In this document: piece after piece, positions 51,388 to 62,904 of the stretch
Layout: the number at the start of each line of letters is the position of its first letter
Numbering within the stretch: the stretch's first letter is position 1
Origin: Leptospira interrogans serovar Manilae
GTDB lineage: Bacteria > Spirochaetota > Leptospiria > Leptospirales > Leptospiraceae
Assembly: GCA_945887855.1 (NCBI GenBank)
Contig: CAMCZP010000009.1
Location: forward strand, 1 to 64,000
Direction: 5' to 3'
Length of the DNA stretch: 64,000 bases
Position numbers and translations under genes: made by a program
The notes under the pieces: model-generated
Told to the model about the DNA's origin: nothing
Database searches by the model: none
The model's input: the letters and a program-made list of their open reading frames with translations, nothing else

Positions 51388-52491
51388 TCATGTAGGAAAA
51401 CTTTCCTGAAGAAAATAGTATAAAATTGAACAAATTGCTATTACACATAAAACTGCAAAAGAAATTTTTAACCAACTATATGGTCGTTCACCTGAAACCT
51501 GACCACTTCTTGCATTTACAACCACTCGGTAAATTTTCTCTTTATATTGAAAACTAGATATCCAAAGTGGAAGTAAAATATGCTTATATGTAATATTTGA
51601 ATAGGTAACATATTTTGAGTGGATTTTTTGGATATCACCCCCAATATCTAAAAGTACAGTACGCACAATTTCGGGATCCATTTTTTCTTTTGCAATACCA
51701 AATCCATCCTTTAGATCAATTTTGTACCTTTCCGTAATAAAACCACTTAAGAATTTTGGATCGAAAGATATTAGATTATTTAACTCCCATGGTTGTAATG
51801 CATCGATTATCTCATGCGGAAGGGACTTAGATGCGCAAACTAATATGTCATCAAACTCAACTTTCACTTTTCCTTTCACAGCATACCATCTTATTTTTTG
51901 AACCTGCCTTGTTTGTGTACTACCATTTGCTAATTTATATTTTTCTGTTTCATAGTAGTATACTCCTCTCTCTCCTTTGTAATCTGTAGATGTTTCTGAA
52001 TCGTATGTCCAAAAAGGTAAATAGATCCCATCCATACCTTCTCTCTTTGCCCGCTGACTTAGATCACCCGGGGCAAACCATCTACTTTTTAACCAATCCA
52101 AAAACATTCCTTGTGCAGTTTTTTTGTCAATTTCAAAAGGAAGTATACTTTCTGGAATAATGGTATCAGTTAAATCTTCTAAATTTATCACAACTGTTGA
52201 ACTACAAAATGGACATCTTGTTGATTGTTCAAAGACTAGTGATACTGCACCGCATCCTGAACATTGCATTTCTTTTGCTTCAGGAGAATGTAATTTACTA
52301 TTCCCTTTTTTGGAATTTTTAATGGCATCTTCAAAATCATACTCTTGAATAGGTGTACTTATGTTCTCATTTTCCTGTATATTTTGTTCGTGCCCACAAT
52401 ATTCACATTTTAGAAAGTAACTCCCCGGGAGATAAACTAAATTTGCTCCACATTGTTCACATGGGAAATTTTCATGGATAGATTTAATCAT
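51388..52491 (-). CDS. Double zinc-ribbon protein with C-terminal TM
   Basis: CEQCGANLVYLPGSYFLKCEYCG and CSGCGAVSLVFEQSTRCPFCSS; C-terminal hydrophobic segment. Confidence 0.85.
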   Translation of the reverse strand: MIKSIHENFPCEQCGANLVYLPGSYFLKCEYCGHEQNIQENENISTPIQEYDFEDAIKNSKKGNSKLHSPEAKEMQCSGCGAVSLVFEQSTRCPFCSSTVVINLEDLTDTIIPESILPFEIDKKTAQGMFLDWLKSRWFAPGDLSQRAKREGMDGIYLPFWTYDSETSTDYKGERGVYYYETEKYKLANGSTQTRQVQKIRWYAVKGKVKVEFDDILVCASKSLPHEIIDALQPWELNNLISFDPKFLSGFITERYKIDLKDGFGIAKEKMDPEIVRTVLLDIGGDIQKIHSKYVTYSNITYKHILLPLWISSFQYKEKIYRVVVNARSGQVSGERPYSWLKISFAVLCVIAICSILYYFLQESFPT

Positions 52492-52493
52492 TT

Positions 52494-54401
52494 TTATTTA
52501 ATATCAAACTTTATGACTCCATCCCAATCACTTCCCGGAGGATGTTCTAATAATAGATGTACTCTCTCTAAATATAATTTAGATATTGTATCCTGTGAAT
52601 TTAAATTTAATGCCTCCTGAAAATTTGTTTTAGCTTCTTCAAATAAGCCTAATTTATATGCTACTAGTCCATCCATATATGGCTTTAATGAATACGACAT
52701 TTTTTGTAAAAAATCTAAATCTTTATGGTTGTATACTTCATATATTTCACAAGGGCTTGTCATACCTTTAGCTATTATGGTATCAATTTCTCTATATCTA
52801 ACAAGCGAATGATCCTTTAAAGTTGCAATTGTAGAAGCTGAGACAATTATCTCAGTGGAATATTTTGATGTGATACTCTCTAATCTTGATGCTAGATTAA
52901 CAGTATTACCGACAACTGTAGTGCTCAGCCTATCTTTTGTACCTACTGTTCCTATTATCAATTCTCCAGTGTTTATCCCAATTCCAATTCTAATAGGCTC
53001 TTTTCCTTTTAACATTCTCTTTTGATTATATTTTTCTAACTCTTTAATCAAAGAGATAGATGTGTGGATTGAGCTATCTGCTGAATCTTTTTTATTTGTA
53101 CGATTAGCAAAAATAGCCATTATTCCATCTCCCATATACTTATCTATAAAACCACCCCCAGCCACAATTAGGGGGCTTATCAATTGAAAGTATTCATTTA
53201 AAAACTCATATACTTCTTCAGGAGGAATAGATTCACTTAAGGTTGTAAAACTTCGTATATCTGAAAATAGAATAGTCATATCATCAATGATTTTATCACC
53301 TAAATTGATATCAGTAGCAGAATCTCGCTCAAGTATTTTTAAAAATTCTTCAGGAACAAATCTATAAAATGCATCCTTCTGAAGCTTTATTTCTTGGATT
53401 GAGCTATTGATATTCTTAATCATTAAATTAAACGTACTACCCAATTGACCAATTTCATCGGTGGAATTTATTTTTATATTTACAGACATGTTCCCACGAC
53501 GAACTTCCTCAGCAGCATCTTTAAGTAGTACAATCGGCTTTGAGATGAAATTTGCTAGTGTGATGGATGTAAAAATAGTTAATAAAAGCATACCTACAAG
53601 TACGACAACCAATATAATTTTAAGATTTTGTAAATTATTATAAATAACTTTAGCATCTAGGTCCAAGCCCAAAACTGCAATGATAGAACCATCTTGATCG
53701 AGTATAGGAATGGTAGTCGTCAACCACATCCCCCAGCGATCTTCTACATAATCTTTATTTACTATAATGTCTCCCCGAAACGCTTGTTCAAAATGATGCT
53801 GTTCAGAAACATTGTAGATGGATCCCACTGGAGTGGATTGTTCATCTTCATCAATCTCTCCATTTTGGTTTCGATCAATCTCTTCAAAATCAGAATCGGC
53901 TATAAATTTTAAAAATTTCCCATCTATTGATTCCTTAGTTCTAACAAGAATATAAGCAAATCTTAACTGGGGTGGCTTGTTGGGATTAGGTGGAAGCTGG
54001 CGAATATATTTGAGAGGTTGTAGATCACTAGAAGTACCTGTTTTTATTCTTCTGAGTGCTTGTACGAGCAATTGAAAGTCACTAGAGCTCTGGATTCTCT
54101 CAACATCTTCTGGAGTTAATGTCCCATAAATATGCCCTGGTTCTACTTTTTTTAAGTCTTCTTTTTGGATGGTCAAAGAAGCCTTTTCCAATTCAATAGA
54201 GAGCCTCTTTATGGCTTCTCTATGCTTTTCTTCCAAAACATAATAGCCCGTGTGAGCTATGTCATGAAGTCTCTGCCTCATGAGTTCCCAAACTGTATCA
54301 TAGTTTCTATGGTAAAAATAATAAAGGCTAGTTCCTGAAGTAAGTGATGTGAGGAGTGCTAAAATTAAGACCAGTCTAAATTTAAAAGAACGTTTTATCA
54401 T
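52494..54401 (-). CDS. Membrane adenylate/guanylate cyclase with HAMP and C-terminal TPR-like region
   Basis: ILFSDIRSFTTLSE, GGFIDKYMGDGIMAIF, TTVVGNTVNLASRLESIT; HAMP FISKPIVLLKDAAEEVRRGNMSVNI. Start placed at MIKRSFKF. Confidence 0.94.
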   Translation of the reverse strand: MIKRSFKFRLVLILALLTSLTSGTSLYYFYHRNYDTVWELMRQRLHDIAHTGYYVLEEKHREAIKRLSIELEKASLTIQKEDLKKVEPGHIYGTLTPEDVERIQSSSDFQLLVQALRRIKTGTSSDLQPLKYIRQLPPNPNKPPQLRFAYILVRTKESIDGKFLKFIADSDFEEIDRNQNGEIDEDEQSTPVGSIYNVSEQHHFEQAFRGDIIVNKDYVEDRWGMWLTTTIPILDQDGSIIAVLGLDLDAKVIYNNLQNLKIILVVVLVGMLLLTIFTSITLANFISKPIVLLKDAAEEVRRGNMSVNIKINSTDEIGQLGSTFNLMIKNINSSIQEIKLQKDAFYRFVPEEFLKILERDSATDINLGDKIIDDMTILFSDIRSFTTLSESIPPEEVYEFLNEYFQLISPLIVAGGGFIDKYMGDGIMAIFANRTNKKDSADSSIHTSISLIKELEKYNQKRMLKGKEPIRIGIGINTGELIIGTVGTKDRLSTTVVGNTVNLASRLESITSKYSTEIIVSASTIATLKDHSLVRYREIDTIIAKGMTSPCEIYEVYNHKDLDFLQKMSYSLKPYMDGLVAYKLGLFEEAKTNFQEALNLNSQDTISKLYLERVHLLLEHPPGSDWDGVIKFDIK

Positions 54402-54494
54402 ATCCCAAATACAGTATAATAAGTCGGTATTAAATTCAAGCCTAATAAACGAATTGTAGCTTGAGACAAAATTCAAGGACTAAAATATGGTCGT

Positions 54495-57400
54495 ATGCCT
54501 ATAAGAAAAGATATTTCCTCTGTTCTCATAATTGGATCGGGTCCCATTGTTATCGGACAAGCCTGCGAATTTGACTATTCAGGCACCCAGGCTGCAAAAG
54601 CTTTAAGAGAAATGGGGCTTCGAATCATTTTAGTTAACTCCAATCCCGCCACAATTATGACAGACCCTATGATAGCAGATGCTACCTATATTGAACCGCT
54701 CACCGTTCCCGTTCTCACAAAGATTATCGAAAAAGAAAAGCCTTCTGCTGTACTACCTACTGTAGGTGGTCAAACCGCTTTGAATCTTGCCATGGCATTG
54801 GTCAAAGAAGGTATTCTTGAAAGGTTTGATGTTAAGCTAATTGGGGCACAAGCGGAAGCAATTCGAAAAGCAGAGGATAGAGAGCTTTTTAAAAAAGCAA
54901 TGAAAAAAATAGGAATGAAAGTTCCAAAATCAGGAATGGCACATACAATTGAAGAAGCACATAAGATAAGAGAAGAAGTTGGGCTACCACTTATCATACG
55001 CCCCGCCTTCACTTTGGCTGGAACAGGTGGAGGACATTGTAATCGTTTAGAAGATTTTGAAGAAGCTGCCATCAAAGGACTTTCTGCATCTCCTATTAGC
55101 CAAGTTTTGATAGAAGAATCTGTAATCGGTTGGAAAGAGTATGAACTAGAAGTGATGCGTGATTCAGCTGATAATGTCGTAATTATTTGCTCTATTGAGA
55201 ACATAGATCCTATGGGCGTTCATACAGGAGACTCTATCACCTGTGCTCCCCAACAAACCCTCTCAGATAAAGAATACCAAAGCATGAGGAACATGGCACT
55301 AAAAATCATTCGAGAGATTGGAGTGGATACAGGTGGATCAAATATTCAATTTGCTGTAAACCCTAAAAATGGTGATACAATTATTATAGAAATGAATCCA
55401 AGAGTATCACGATCATCTGCCCTAGCTTCTAAAGCTACAGGATATCCCATAGCTAAAATTGCAGCACTTTTAGCTATTGGTTTTACTTTAGATGAAATAA
55501 AAAATGATATCACAAGAGTAACACCTGCAAGTTTTGAACCCAGTATAGATTATGTAGTCACAAAGATTCCTAGATTTGCCTTTGAAAAGTTTCCTGGATC
55601 TGAAACTACTTTGGGTGTCCAAATGAAGTCTGTGGGTGAGGCCATGGCAATTGGTCGTACATTTAAAGAGAGTTTTCAAAAAGCACTTAGATCACTTGAA
55701 AATGATAGATTTGGTTTTGGATCTGATGGAACTCTAAGAGAGCTTCTAGAAATAAAGTCTATTCCGAAGGGCAATGAAAAAGCATATATCACAGATATGA
55801 TTAAGCGACCTACTGATAGAAGGATCTTTAACATAAAACTTGCTTTTGAAAATGGTTTTAGTTCAGATGAAGTTTCTAGTATCACAGGAATGGATCCCTG
55901 GTTTATCAGGCAGATGGAAGACCTGCATAATTTGGAGGGTGAGTACCTCAAAGATAAAGAAAAAATGCTCTATAAAATGAAGCAATCAGGATTTTCTAAT
56001 AGGCAGTTGGCTTACTTAAATAAAAAATCAGAGATTCTTCAGCTAATCAATTCAGAAAAACAGGTCAGTAAAATTAAAGCAAAGTTGAATCAAATTTTAA
56101 GTACAGAAGAAAGAATAATAGAATCTCTCTTAAAATCGAAATCAATCAAACCTGTTTATAAGAGAATTGATACTTGTGCTGGAGAATTTGAAGCATTTAC
56201 CCCCTATTTTTACTCTAGCTATGATACAGAAGATGAGAGTGAAGTAACAAATAAAAAATCTGTTATGATATTAGGCGGAGGTCCTAATCGTATAGGCCAG
56301 GGAATTGAGTTTGACTACTGTTGTTGTCATGCGTCATACGCACTACAAGATTTGGATATTGAATCTATCATGGTAAATTCTAATCCAGAAACTGTCTCCA
56401 CAGATTATGATACATCAGATAGGCTTTATTTTGAGCCTCTATCTTTAGAAGATGTAATGCGCATCTATGAGAATGAAAAACCCATTGGTGTAATTGTTCA
56501 ATTTGGTGGTCAAACTCCGTTAAAATTAGCAAAAGAACTTGAAGAGCGTGGAGTACCTATTTTGGGTACCAGTCCCGATTCTATTGATAGAGCTGAAGAT
56601 CGTAAAAGATTTGCAGAAGTACTACAAAAATTAAATCTTCGCCAACCTGAAAATGGAATGGCTGCATCACGAGAAGAAAGTCTTATAATAGCTAGTAAGA
56701 TAGGATTTCCTGTACTAGTTCGCCCAAGCTATGTGTTAGGCGGAAGAGCAATGGCAATTATCAATGATGATGAAGCCTTAAAAAAGTACATGGATGAAGC
56801 CGAAGAAATTTCAGAAGATCGTCCAATACTTGTAGACTCCTTTTTAGATGATGCCGTAGAAGTCGATGTAGATGCATTATGCGATGGTAAACGTGTATTC
56901 ATTGCCGGGATAATGGAGCATATAGAAGAAGCTGGTGTTCATTCAGGTGATTCCGCATGTATACTACCACCACAAGGGTTATCAGACAAAATCCTTAATG
57001 AAATCCGAAGTGCAACTAGATCCCTTGCAATGGAACTAAAGGTCATGGGACTTATAAATATCCAGTATGCAGTTAAAGATGAAGAACTCTATATTTTAGA
57101 AGTAAATCCTCGAGCATCTAGAACTGTTCCATTTGTTGCAAAATCTATAGGAAAGCCAATCGTAAAATATGCCACACAAATCATGCTTGGTAAAACTTTA
57201 GATCAATTAGGTTTAGGAGACGAGTTTAAGGTATCACTTGTAAATATAAAAGAAGCTGTACTACCATTTAATAAATTCCCAGGAGTAGATACAATACTAG
57301 GTCCTGAAATGAGATCTACCGGTGAAGTGATGGGAATTGCAGAGACCGCAGGTGAGGCTTACTTAAAAGCACAGATTATGGTGGGAGATGAGCCCCCTAA

Positions 57401-57806
57401 AGGTGGTACTATTTTTGTGAGTATCAATGACAAAACTAAGCAAGAATTATTACCATTTATTAAAATTCTTTCAAGTTTAGGTTATAACCTTATCGCCACA
57501 AAAGGTACACATAAGTTATTGTCTGACAATGGTGTGCTATCATCTGTAATTAATAAACTACATGAAGGCTCTTATCCTAATGTTGTAGACTACATTAAAG
57601 AAAAGAAAATTAACTTAATTATAAATACACCCCTATCACGTGTTACAAGAGATGATGCTTATTTTATTCGACAAGCAGCAATTAAATACAAAGTACCATG
57701 TTTGACCACTGCCCAAGCTACTAAAGCTTTGGTAAATGGTTTAACAGAAATGCAAAATAAAGGATTTAGCATAAGATCCCTTCAGGAAATTGGTAAACTT
57801 ACTTAA
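54495..57806 (+). CDS. carB: Carbamoyl phosphate synthase large subunit
   Basis: [53 protein letters not shown]; two ATP-grasp halves and MGS domain. Confidence 0.98.
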   Translation: MPIRKDISSVLIIGSGPIVIGQACEFDYSGTQAAKALREMGLRIILVNSNPATIMTDPMIADATYIEPLTVPVLTKIIEKEKPSAVLPTVGGQTALNLAMALVKEGILERFDVKLIGAQAEAIRKAEDRELFKKAMKKIGMKVPKSGMAHTIEEAHKIREEVGLPLIIRPAFTLAGTGGGHCNRLEDFEEAAIKGLSASPISQVLIEESVIGWKEYELEVMRDSADNVVIICSIENIDPMGVHTGDSITCAPQQTLSDKEYQSMRNMALKIIREIGVDTGGSNIQFAVNPKNGDTIIIEMNPRVSRSSALASKATGYPIAKIAALLAIGFTLDEIKNDITRVTPASFEPSIDYVVTKIPRFAFEKFPGSETTLGVQMKSVGEAMAIGRTFKESFQKALRSLENDRFGFGSDGTLRELLEIKSIPKGNEKAYITDMIKRPTDRRIFNIKLAFENGFSSDEVSSITGMDPWFIRQMEDLHNLEGEYLKDKEKMLYKMKQSGFSNRQLAYLNKKSEILQLINSEKQVSKIKAKLNQILSTEERIIESLLKSKSIKPVYKRIDTCAGEFEAFTPYFYSSYDTEDESEVTNKKSVMILGGGPNRIGQGIEFDYCCCHASYALQDLDIESIMVNSNPETVSTDYDTSDRLYFEPLSLEDVMRIYENEKPIGVIVQFGGQTPLKLAKELEERGVPILGTSPDSIDRAEDRKRFAEVLQKLNLRQPENGMAASREESLIIASKIGFPVLVRPSYVLGGRAMAIINDDEALKKYMDEAEEISEDRPILVDSFLDDAVEVDVDALCDGKRVFIAGIMEHIEEAGVHSGDSACILPPQGLSDKILNEIRSATRSLAMELKVMGLINIQYAVKDEELYILEVNPRASRTVPFVAKSIGKPIVKYATQIMLGKTLDQLGLGDEFKVSLVNIKEAVLPFNKFPGVDTILGPEMRSTGEVMGIAETAGEAYLKAQIMVGDEPPKGGTIFVSINDKTKQELLPFIKILSSLGYNLIATKGTHKLLSDNGVLSSVINKLHEGSYPNVVDYIKEKKINLIINTPLSRVTRDDAYFIRQAAIKYKVPCLTTAQATKALVNGLTEMQNKGFSIRSLQEIGKLT

Positions 57807-57808
57807 AA

Positions 57809-59761
57809 ATGGGAATTGCAGGAGATATAATCATAATTATATTATCCGGATTATTACTCGGATATATTTCTCATCTTCTGCGTTTGCCACTTATATTAGG
57901 ATATATAATTTCAGGAATATTTATTGGGCCACATACAGGAGGTATCACACTTTCTAATGTAGATGAGATTTCTGTTCTATCAGAAATAGGAGTGGCACTG
58001 CTCTTATTTTCAATTGGGATGGATCTCTCCATGAAAGAGATCAAAGAAGTAAAGTTCATTGCATTGCTAGGAACTCCAATCCAATTGATATTAAGTGGGA
58101 TTTTTGGTTATTTTATAGGAAAATACTTTTTTTTCACAACCCAGGCCAGTATAGTTTTAGGAATGGTTGTATCTCTCTCCAGTACAATGATTGTAATCAA
58201 ATCCTTAATAAATTTGGGACTTTTGAGCTCCCTTTCGGGAAGAGTTATGCTTTCTATTTTATTGGTTCAAGATTTAGCTGCTGTTCCCATGATGATTGCA
58301 ATTCCTCAATTAAAACATCTTGATAACGGTTTAAATTTATTAGGTATCACTCTTCTGAAAGGATTAGTAACTATTTTTGTAATTGTAGTCTTAGGTGGTA
58401 AAATCATGCCTGTATTCCTAAGGAGCGTATCCAGACTCAATAGTAGAGAACTTTTTTTACTCACCGTTACAGCTCTGGGATTGGGAATAGGTTTTTTTAC
58501 TCATTTAGCGGGCCTCTCTTTTGCTTTAGGAGCATTTATTACTGGCGTAGTACTAAATGGTAGTGATTACAGCCACAAAGCAATGAGTGATATTATTCCT
58601 TTGAGAGATATTTTTGGATTGATATTCTTCACATCCATAGGAATGCTCTTTGATCCCAAGTTTTTTTTAGAAAATATTCGTGAAATTTTAGCCTTAGTCA
58701 CACTAGTAATTTCCGGAAAGTTTTTGATCTTTTTAGTAATCACACGATTTTTTGGTTATTTCAATGTAGTACCACTCGCTGTTGGCTTTGGATTGTCCCA
58801 AATAGGAGAATTTTCTTTTCTCTTAGCCAAAATGGGATTGGATGAAGAAATCTTTAATCAAAAAACATTTTCTATCATTTTATCCACTTCTGTTTTGACC
58901 ATATTGATATCTCCTTTTCTACTTATGCTGACCTCTCCGGTTTATAATCTTTTCCGAAAAATAATTCCCTCAAAGCGAAACAACCTCACCAAGCAGAATG
59001 TAGATCTCAGTCACAATCAAATCTTGATTGCAGGTGGTGGTAGGGTTGCTAACTCAATAGCTTCCCTACTCCAAGGTTTTGGTTTCAAGTTTTTACTCAT
59101 AGAAAATGATCATAAAAGATTTGAAGCATTAAAGAAAAAAGGTTACAATTGTATCTATGGTGATGCAAGTAAAGATGTTATACTTCAATTTTCCAATTTA
59201 TTAAATTGTAAACTATTTATCATAACAGTTCCAATTTTACAAGTTGCTAAAGATATAATCAATACTATAAAAAGAATCAACCCTAATGCAACGATTATTG
59301 TAAGATGCAATGATATAAATGAGCTAGAAGATTTTTATAATTTAAATATATCCCAAGTAGTACAACCTGAGTTTGAAGCAAGCCTAGAAATGGCAAGACA
59401 GGCTCTCCTTCATTTAGAAGTTACTATAGAAGCTATAGAAACATATTTAGATGAAGTCAGACGTCAAAAATACTCTCTACCTGAAAAAGATGTAGTTAAG
59501 TATACATCCAGTTTAAACAATGCCTCTAGGTTATTAGAGATGTATTGGTATCACGTAGATAATGATAGCTCTATGATTGGTAAAAAAATTAAAGAATTAT
59601 CTTTACGGAAAAAATTGGGAGTATCAGTTATTGGAGTTTTTAGACAAAATGAATTGATTCAAAATCCAGATTCTGATTTTATTTTTGAGAAAGATGATAT
59701 GATAGCCTTAATTGGAAGTAAAATTGGTAAGGACAAATTTGAAGAACTATTCAAGGACTAA
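57809..59761 (+). CDS. CPA2-family cation:proton antiporter with TrkA-N/TrkA-C domains
   Basis: LRLPLILGYIISGIFIGPH, TM repeats, ILIAGGGRVANSIASLLQGFGFKFLLIENDHKRFEAL, C-terminal TrkA-C-like domain. Confidence 0.95.
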   Translation: MGIAGDIIIIILSGLLLGYISHLLRLPLILGYIISGIFIGPHTGGITLSNVDEISVLSEIGVALLLFSIGMDLSMKEIKEVKFIALLGTPIQLILSGIFGYFIGKYFFFTTQASIVLGMVVSLSSTMIVIKSLINLGLLSSLSGRVMLSILLVQDLAAVPMMIAIPQLKHLDNGLNLLGITLLKGLVTIFVIVVLGGKIMPVFLRSVSRLNSRELFLLTVTALGLGIGFFTHLAGLSFALGAFITGVVLNGSDYSHKAMSDIIPLRDIFGLIFFTSIGMLFDPKFFLENIREILALVTLVISGKFLIFLVITRFFGYFNVVPLAVGFGLSQIGEFSFLLAKMGLDEEIFNQKTFSIILSTSVLTILISPFLLMLTSPVYNLFRKIIPSKRNNLTKQNVDLSHNQILIAGGGRVANSIASLLQGFGFKFLLIENDHKRFEALKKKGYNCIYGDASKDVILQFSNLLNCKLFIITVPILQVAKDIINTIKRINPNATIIVRCNDINELEDFYNLNISQVVQPEFEASLEMARQALLHLEVTIEAIETYLDEVRRQKYSLPEKDVVKYTSSLNNASRLLEMYWYHVDNDSSMIGKKIKELSLRKKLGVSVIGVFRQNELIQNPDSDFIFEKDDMIALIGSKIGKDKFEELFKD

Positions 59762-59763
59762 AG

Positions 59764-60924
59764 ATGAGTGTTGATAAAGAAGAAGATAAAATTTTAATCG
59801 TAGACGATAGCGAAGAAAATAGGCTTGTTTTATTAGAATTATGTAAATCCCTCGGCTATAAAACTGAAACTGCTCAAAACGGGCAGGTAGCTATTGAAAA
59901 AATCAATTTGTCTCTCCCCTTAGCCATTTTACTAGATATTCGTATGACGGGAATGGATGGATTTGAAGTTCTGGAAAAAGTAAAGGGAAATCCCAAATGG
60001 AAAGATATTCCAGTGATTATGATCACATCTTTAGATGACACAGCAACAATTTTAAGGTGTTTAAAGATGGGTGCTGATGACTACATCCCAAAACCTTTTG
60101 AACCAATAATTGTAAAAGCCAGACTCGAACGTGCAATTGTAAATGTAAGTTATTTACGAAAAGAGAAAATCGTATTAGAAAAAACATTCTCAGGAAGTAT
60201 GAAAATCCTCTCTGATATAATCTCTTCACTCAGCCCTGTTCTATTTGGAAAATCCTCCAAAGTCAGACGCGTTGCTAGATTGATCGCCGAAGAATTAAAC
60301 TATTCTGAGCTTTGGGAAATTGATGTTGCCTCTATATTTTCCCTTGTAGGATGTATCTCACTTTCTCCAGATCTTATAGAAAAAATTATAAGCAACAAGG
60401 CTCTTTCCCATGAAGAAAAAAGACTTTATGATAATCACCCCATACTGGGATATAAACTTTTAAATAATATTCCCCGACTTGGAAATGTAGCAAAAATCGT
60501 ATTACTTCAAAATATAACTAAGACTGATGATCTCCCGAAAGAATTAAATGAAGTGATCAAAGAAATACCCTTAGGCTCCAAGATCCTGAGAGCAGCATTT
60601 GAGTATGAGCAGGCAACTTTAAAGTCAAATAACATAAACGAACTAAAATCAATTCTAAAAAGCAAAGAACCCACATTAGATTTGGAAGTATTTACAGCAT
60701 TAGAAAAAGTATTACAAAAAGAGAGCTCACGAGAAATCAAATCTGTGGCTATAAATCAAATCTCCACAGGTATGACATTTACCGAAGATGTTTATACAAC
60801 ATCTGGTGTAAGGATAGTTAGTAAGATGCAGGAGGCAACAGAATCTATCATAGAACGGATTAGAGCAGTTCATTCGAAACTGCCTATCATTGAACCATTA
60901 AAAGTTTTTTTGGCTAAAAGCTAA
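59764..60924 (+). CDS. Response regulator with degenerate HD-like output domain
   Basis: Receiver ILIVDDSEENR, AILLDIRMTGMDG, PVIMITSLD, IPKPFEP; output LSHEEKRLYDNHPILGYKLLNNIP resembles HD-GYP without HD/GYP. Confidence 0.85.
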   Translation: MSVDKEEDKILIVDDSEENRLVLLELCKSLGYKTETAQNGQVAIEKINLSLPLAILLDIRMTGMDGFEVLEKVKGNPKWKDIPVIMITSLDDTATILRCLKMGADDYIPKPFEPIIVKARLERAIVNVSYLRKEKIVLEKTFSGSMKILSDIISSLSPVLFGKSSKVRRVARLIAEELNYSELWEIDVASIFSLVGCISLSPDLIEKIISNKALSHEEKRLYDNHPILGYKLLNNIPRLGNVAKIVLLQNITKTDDLPKELNEVIKEIPLGSKILRAAFEYEQATLKSNNINELKSILKSKEPTLDLEVFTALEKVLQKESSREIKSVAINQISTGMTFTEDVYTTSGVRIVSKMQEATESIIERIRAVHSKLPIIEPLKVFLAKS

Positions 60925-61517
60925 TCGATATTTTCTTCTTTAAGCTTATTCATTAAAAAACTAATGAGAATTTCAGCTCTTGAGACTTGATTTTCCATAA
61001 CCAAAATCTCTTTTTTAACTCTGGCATTGATGTCCAAAAAAGATGCAATTACATCTATGGGATAAGGATGTTCTTTGAGTTTATCCAAATCTTTTAGAAA
61101 AGATTCATCTGCTTGTAGGTTCTGTAAATGACGCTTAGTAAGTTCTAATATTTGGTCTACTTTTTCATTGTATTCCGAAGTTCCCAAATGAGAAAAATCG
61201 TTTTCTCTCTTCTCTACATTTGCAATGATAAAAGGTTCTTGTGATTTGTATCGAACCAACTTTGCAATTCCCATTCCCTGCAAAACTATGTTTAATCTAC
61301 CATCAGGAAGAGGCTCCCGCCCTATTACCCTACCCCATCCAAATAAAGTTTCAATCTCACCATTTGCTTTGATACTTGTAATTCCCATTTCTTCATCATT
61401 TTCAAGGCAAAAGTCTAGCATCAACCTGTACCTGGGCTCAAATATATGAAGGGGCAGTACTGTTCCGGGAAATAAAAAGACAGATTGCAGAGGAAATATA
61501 GGGAGAGTATCAATCAT
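60921..61517 (-). CDS. Lon N-terminal (substrate-binding) domain protein
   Basis: LPIFPLQSVFLFPGTVLPLHIFEPRYRLMLDFCLENDEEMGI; ends without AAA+ or protease domain. Confidence 0.93.
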   Translation of the reverse strand: MIDTLPIFPLQSVFLFPGTVLPLHIFEPRYRLMLDFCLENDEEMGITSIKANGEIETLFGWGRVIGREPLPDGRLNIVLQGMGIAKLVRYKSQEPFIIANVEKRENDFSHLGTSEYNEKVDQILELTKRHLQNLQADESFLKDLDKLKEHPYPIDVIASFLDINARVKKEILVMENQVSRAEILISFLMNKLKEENID

Positions 61518-61620
61518 AGATAAATACTTGCAACCAATCCAATGTGAGTCAATACCCTTTTTTTCTTACCTACATTTTAAAATAGTTTATTTTTTTTTAC
61601 TCCGAGTTGTTTTGGGATTA

Positions 61621-61917
61621 ATGGATTCACATAGAAAGTTTCTATTTTTTTTCATCTGCTTTTTGACTTTTTTAGCCTCAGCCTCTCTTCTCATAGCTGG
61701 TAATATTCTTAGGTCATCTATTATCCCATTTGATAGAGTTTCAGGTGCCTTTTTTTATTTACTTTTTACCTTGTATCTACCCCACCCATACCTCTTTGTA
61801 CTTCTCGATAGAGTTAAAAAAAGTAAACTTCTTGCCTTTGCCTATCTCCTTTCACTTTTCTTTTCATTTGTAATTTTCTATTTTACAATTGAAATTTTTA
61901 ACTCTAAAATTGAGTAA
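61621..61917 (+). CDS. Small membrane protein
   Basis: About three hydrophobic segments; ATG 61621 start proposed (ORF track begins 61528). Confidence 0.5.
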   Translation: MDSHRKFLFFFICFLTFLASASLLIAGNILRSSIIPFDRVSGAFFYLLFTLYLPHPYLFVLLDRVKKSKLLAFAYLLSLFFSFVIFYFTIEIFNSKIE

Positions 61918-61992
61918 AGGTAAACGGTATCATCTCAACCGTACTGCAAAGTTTTATTTACTAATTTTTTTCCAAAGTGGAGCAATTTTCTC

Positions 61993-62904
61993 ATGAAAGT
62001 ATTTCTAATTTTACTCACTCTAATTTTCACAAACCAATGTGCAGGTTCACTCTTAAAAACAGCAATTCGATACGAAAGAGGAAAAGGAAACCTAGATATC
62101 AAGGTAGTGCAAATTGAAAAATTCTCCATTACCTACGCAGAATCAAATAGTAAGGGAGGAGATCCTATTCTACTTGTACATGGTTTTGGTGGCGACAAAG
62201 ACAACTGGACTCGTATGGTTCCCTCTCTTGGCACCAAACTCAAAGCAATCTCCCCTGATATGCCAGGGTTTGGTGAATCCAACCGACTCCCCGATGAGAA
62301 CTATTCTATTTCAGAGCAAGTAAAACGTCTCAAGAAATTTACAGAAAAATTAGGTTTAAAAAAGTTTCATATTGCCGGAAATTCTATGGGAGGATCTATC
62401 TCTGCGTACTACGCATCACAATATCCTGATGAAATACTTTCTCTAATATTAATAAATTCTGCAGGTGTTAGCTCCCCGATTAAAAGTGAACTGGCTTTTG
62501 AATTAGAAAAAGGTAACAATCCTTTATTAGTCAAAGATATTGACGACTACGATAGGCTTTTAAATTTTATATTCGTTAAAAAACCCTATATACCAAATAT
62601 TCTTAAAAAATATTTTGCAGAAAGAGCAGTTGAAAATAAATCTTTCAATGAAAAAATTTTTTCAGACATCAGGAGCGAAAAAAATCCAGTGGAAGCATCC
62701 CTCTCAAAAATAAAATCTCCCACACTCATTATTTGGGGAGATACAGATAGAGTAATACATGTTTCATCAACTGAAGTATTTCAAAAAAATATTAAGAATT
62801 CTAAAGTTATCATTCTTAAAGATTGTGGACACTCTCCCCAAATAGAACGACCCGAAGAAGTAGCATCACACATACTACAGTTTGTCTCCTCTATCCAGCC
62901 ATAA
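61993..62904 (+). CDS. Alpha/beta hydrolase, probable lipoprotein
   Basis: Lipobox-like IFTNQC; LVHGFGGDKDNWTRM, GNSMGGSISAYYAS, IIWGDTDRVI, DCGHSPQIERPEEV. Confidence 0.9.
   Translation: MKVFLILLTLIFTNQCAGSLLKTAIRYERGKGNLDIKVVQIEKFSITYAESNSKGGDPILLVHGFGGDKDNWTRMVPSLGTKLKAISPDMPGFGESNRLPDENYSISEQVKRLKKFTEKLGLKKFHIAGNSMGGSISAYYASQYPDEILSLILINSAGVSSPIKSELAFELEKGNNPLLVKDIDDYDRLLNFIFVKKPYIPNILKKYFAERAVENKSFNEKIFSDIRSEKNPVEASLSKIKSPTLIIWGDTDRVIHVSSTEVFQKNIKNSKVIILKDCGHSPQIERPEEVASHILQFVSSIQP

Noticed and set aside
54770-55951. Minus-strand ORFs antisense to carB
   Set aside because: Shadow ORFs; carB on the plus strand is unambiguous.
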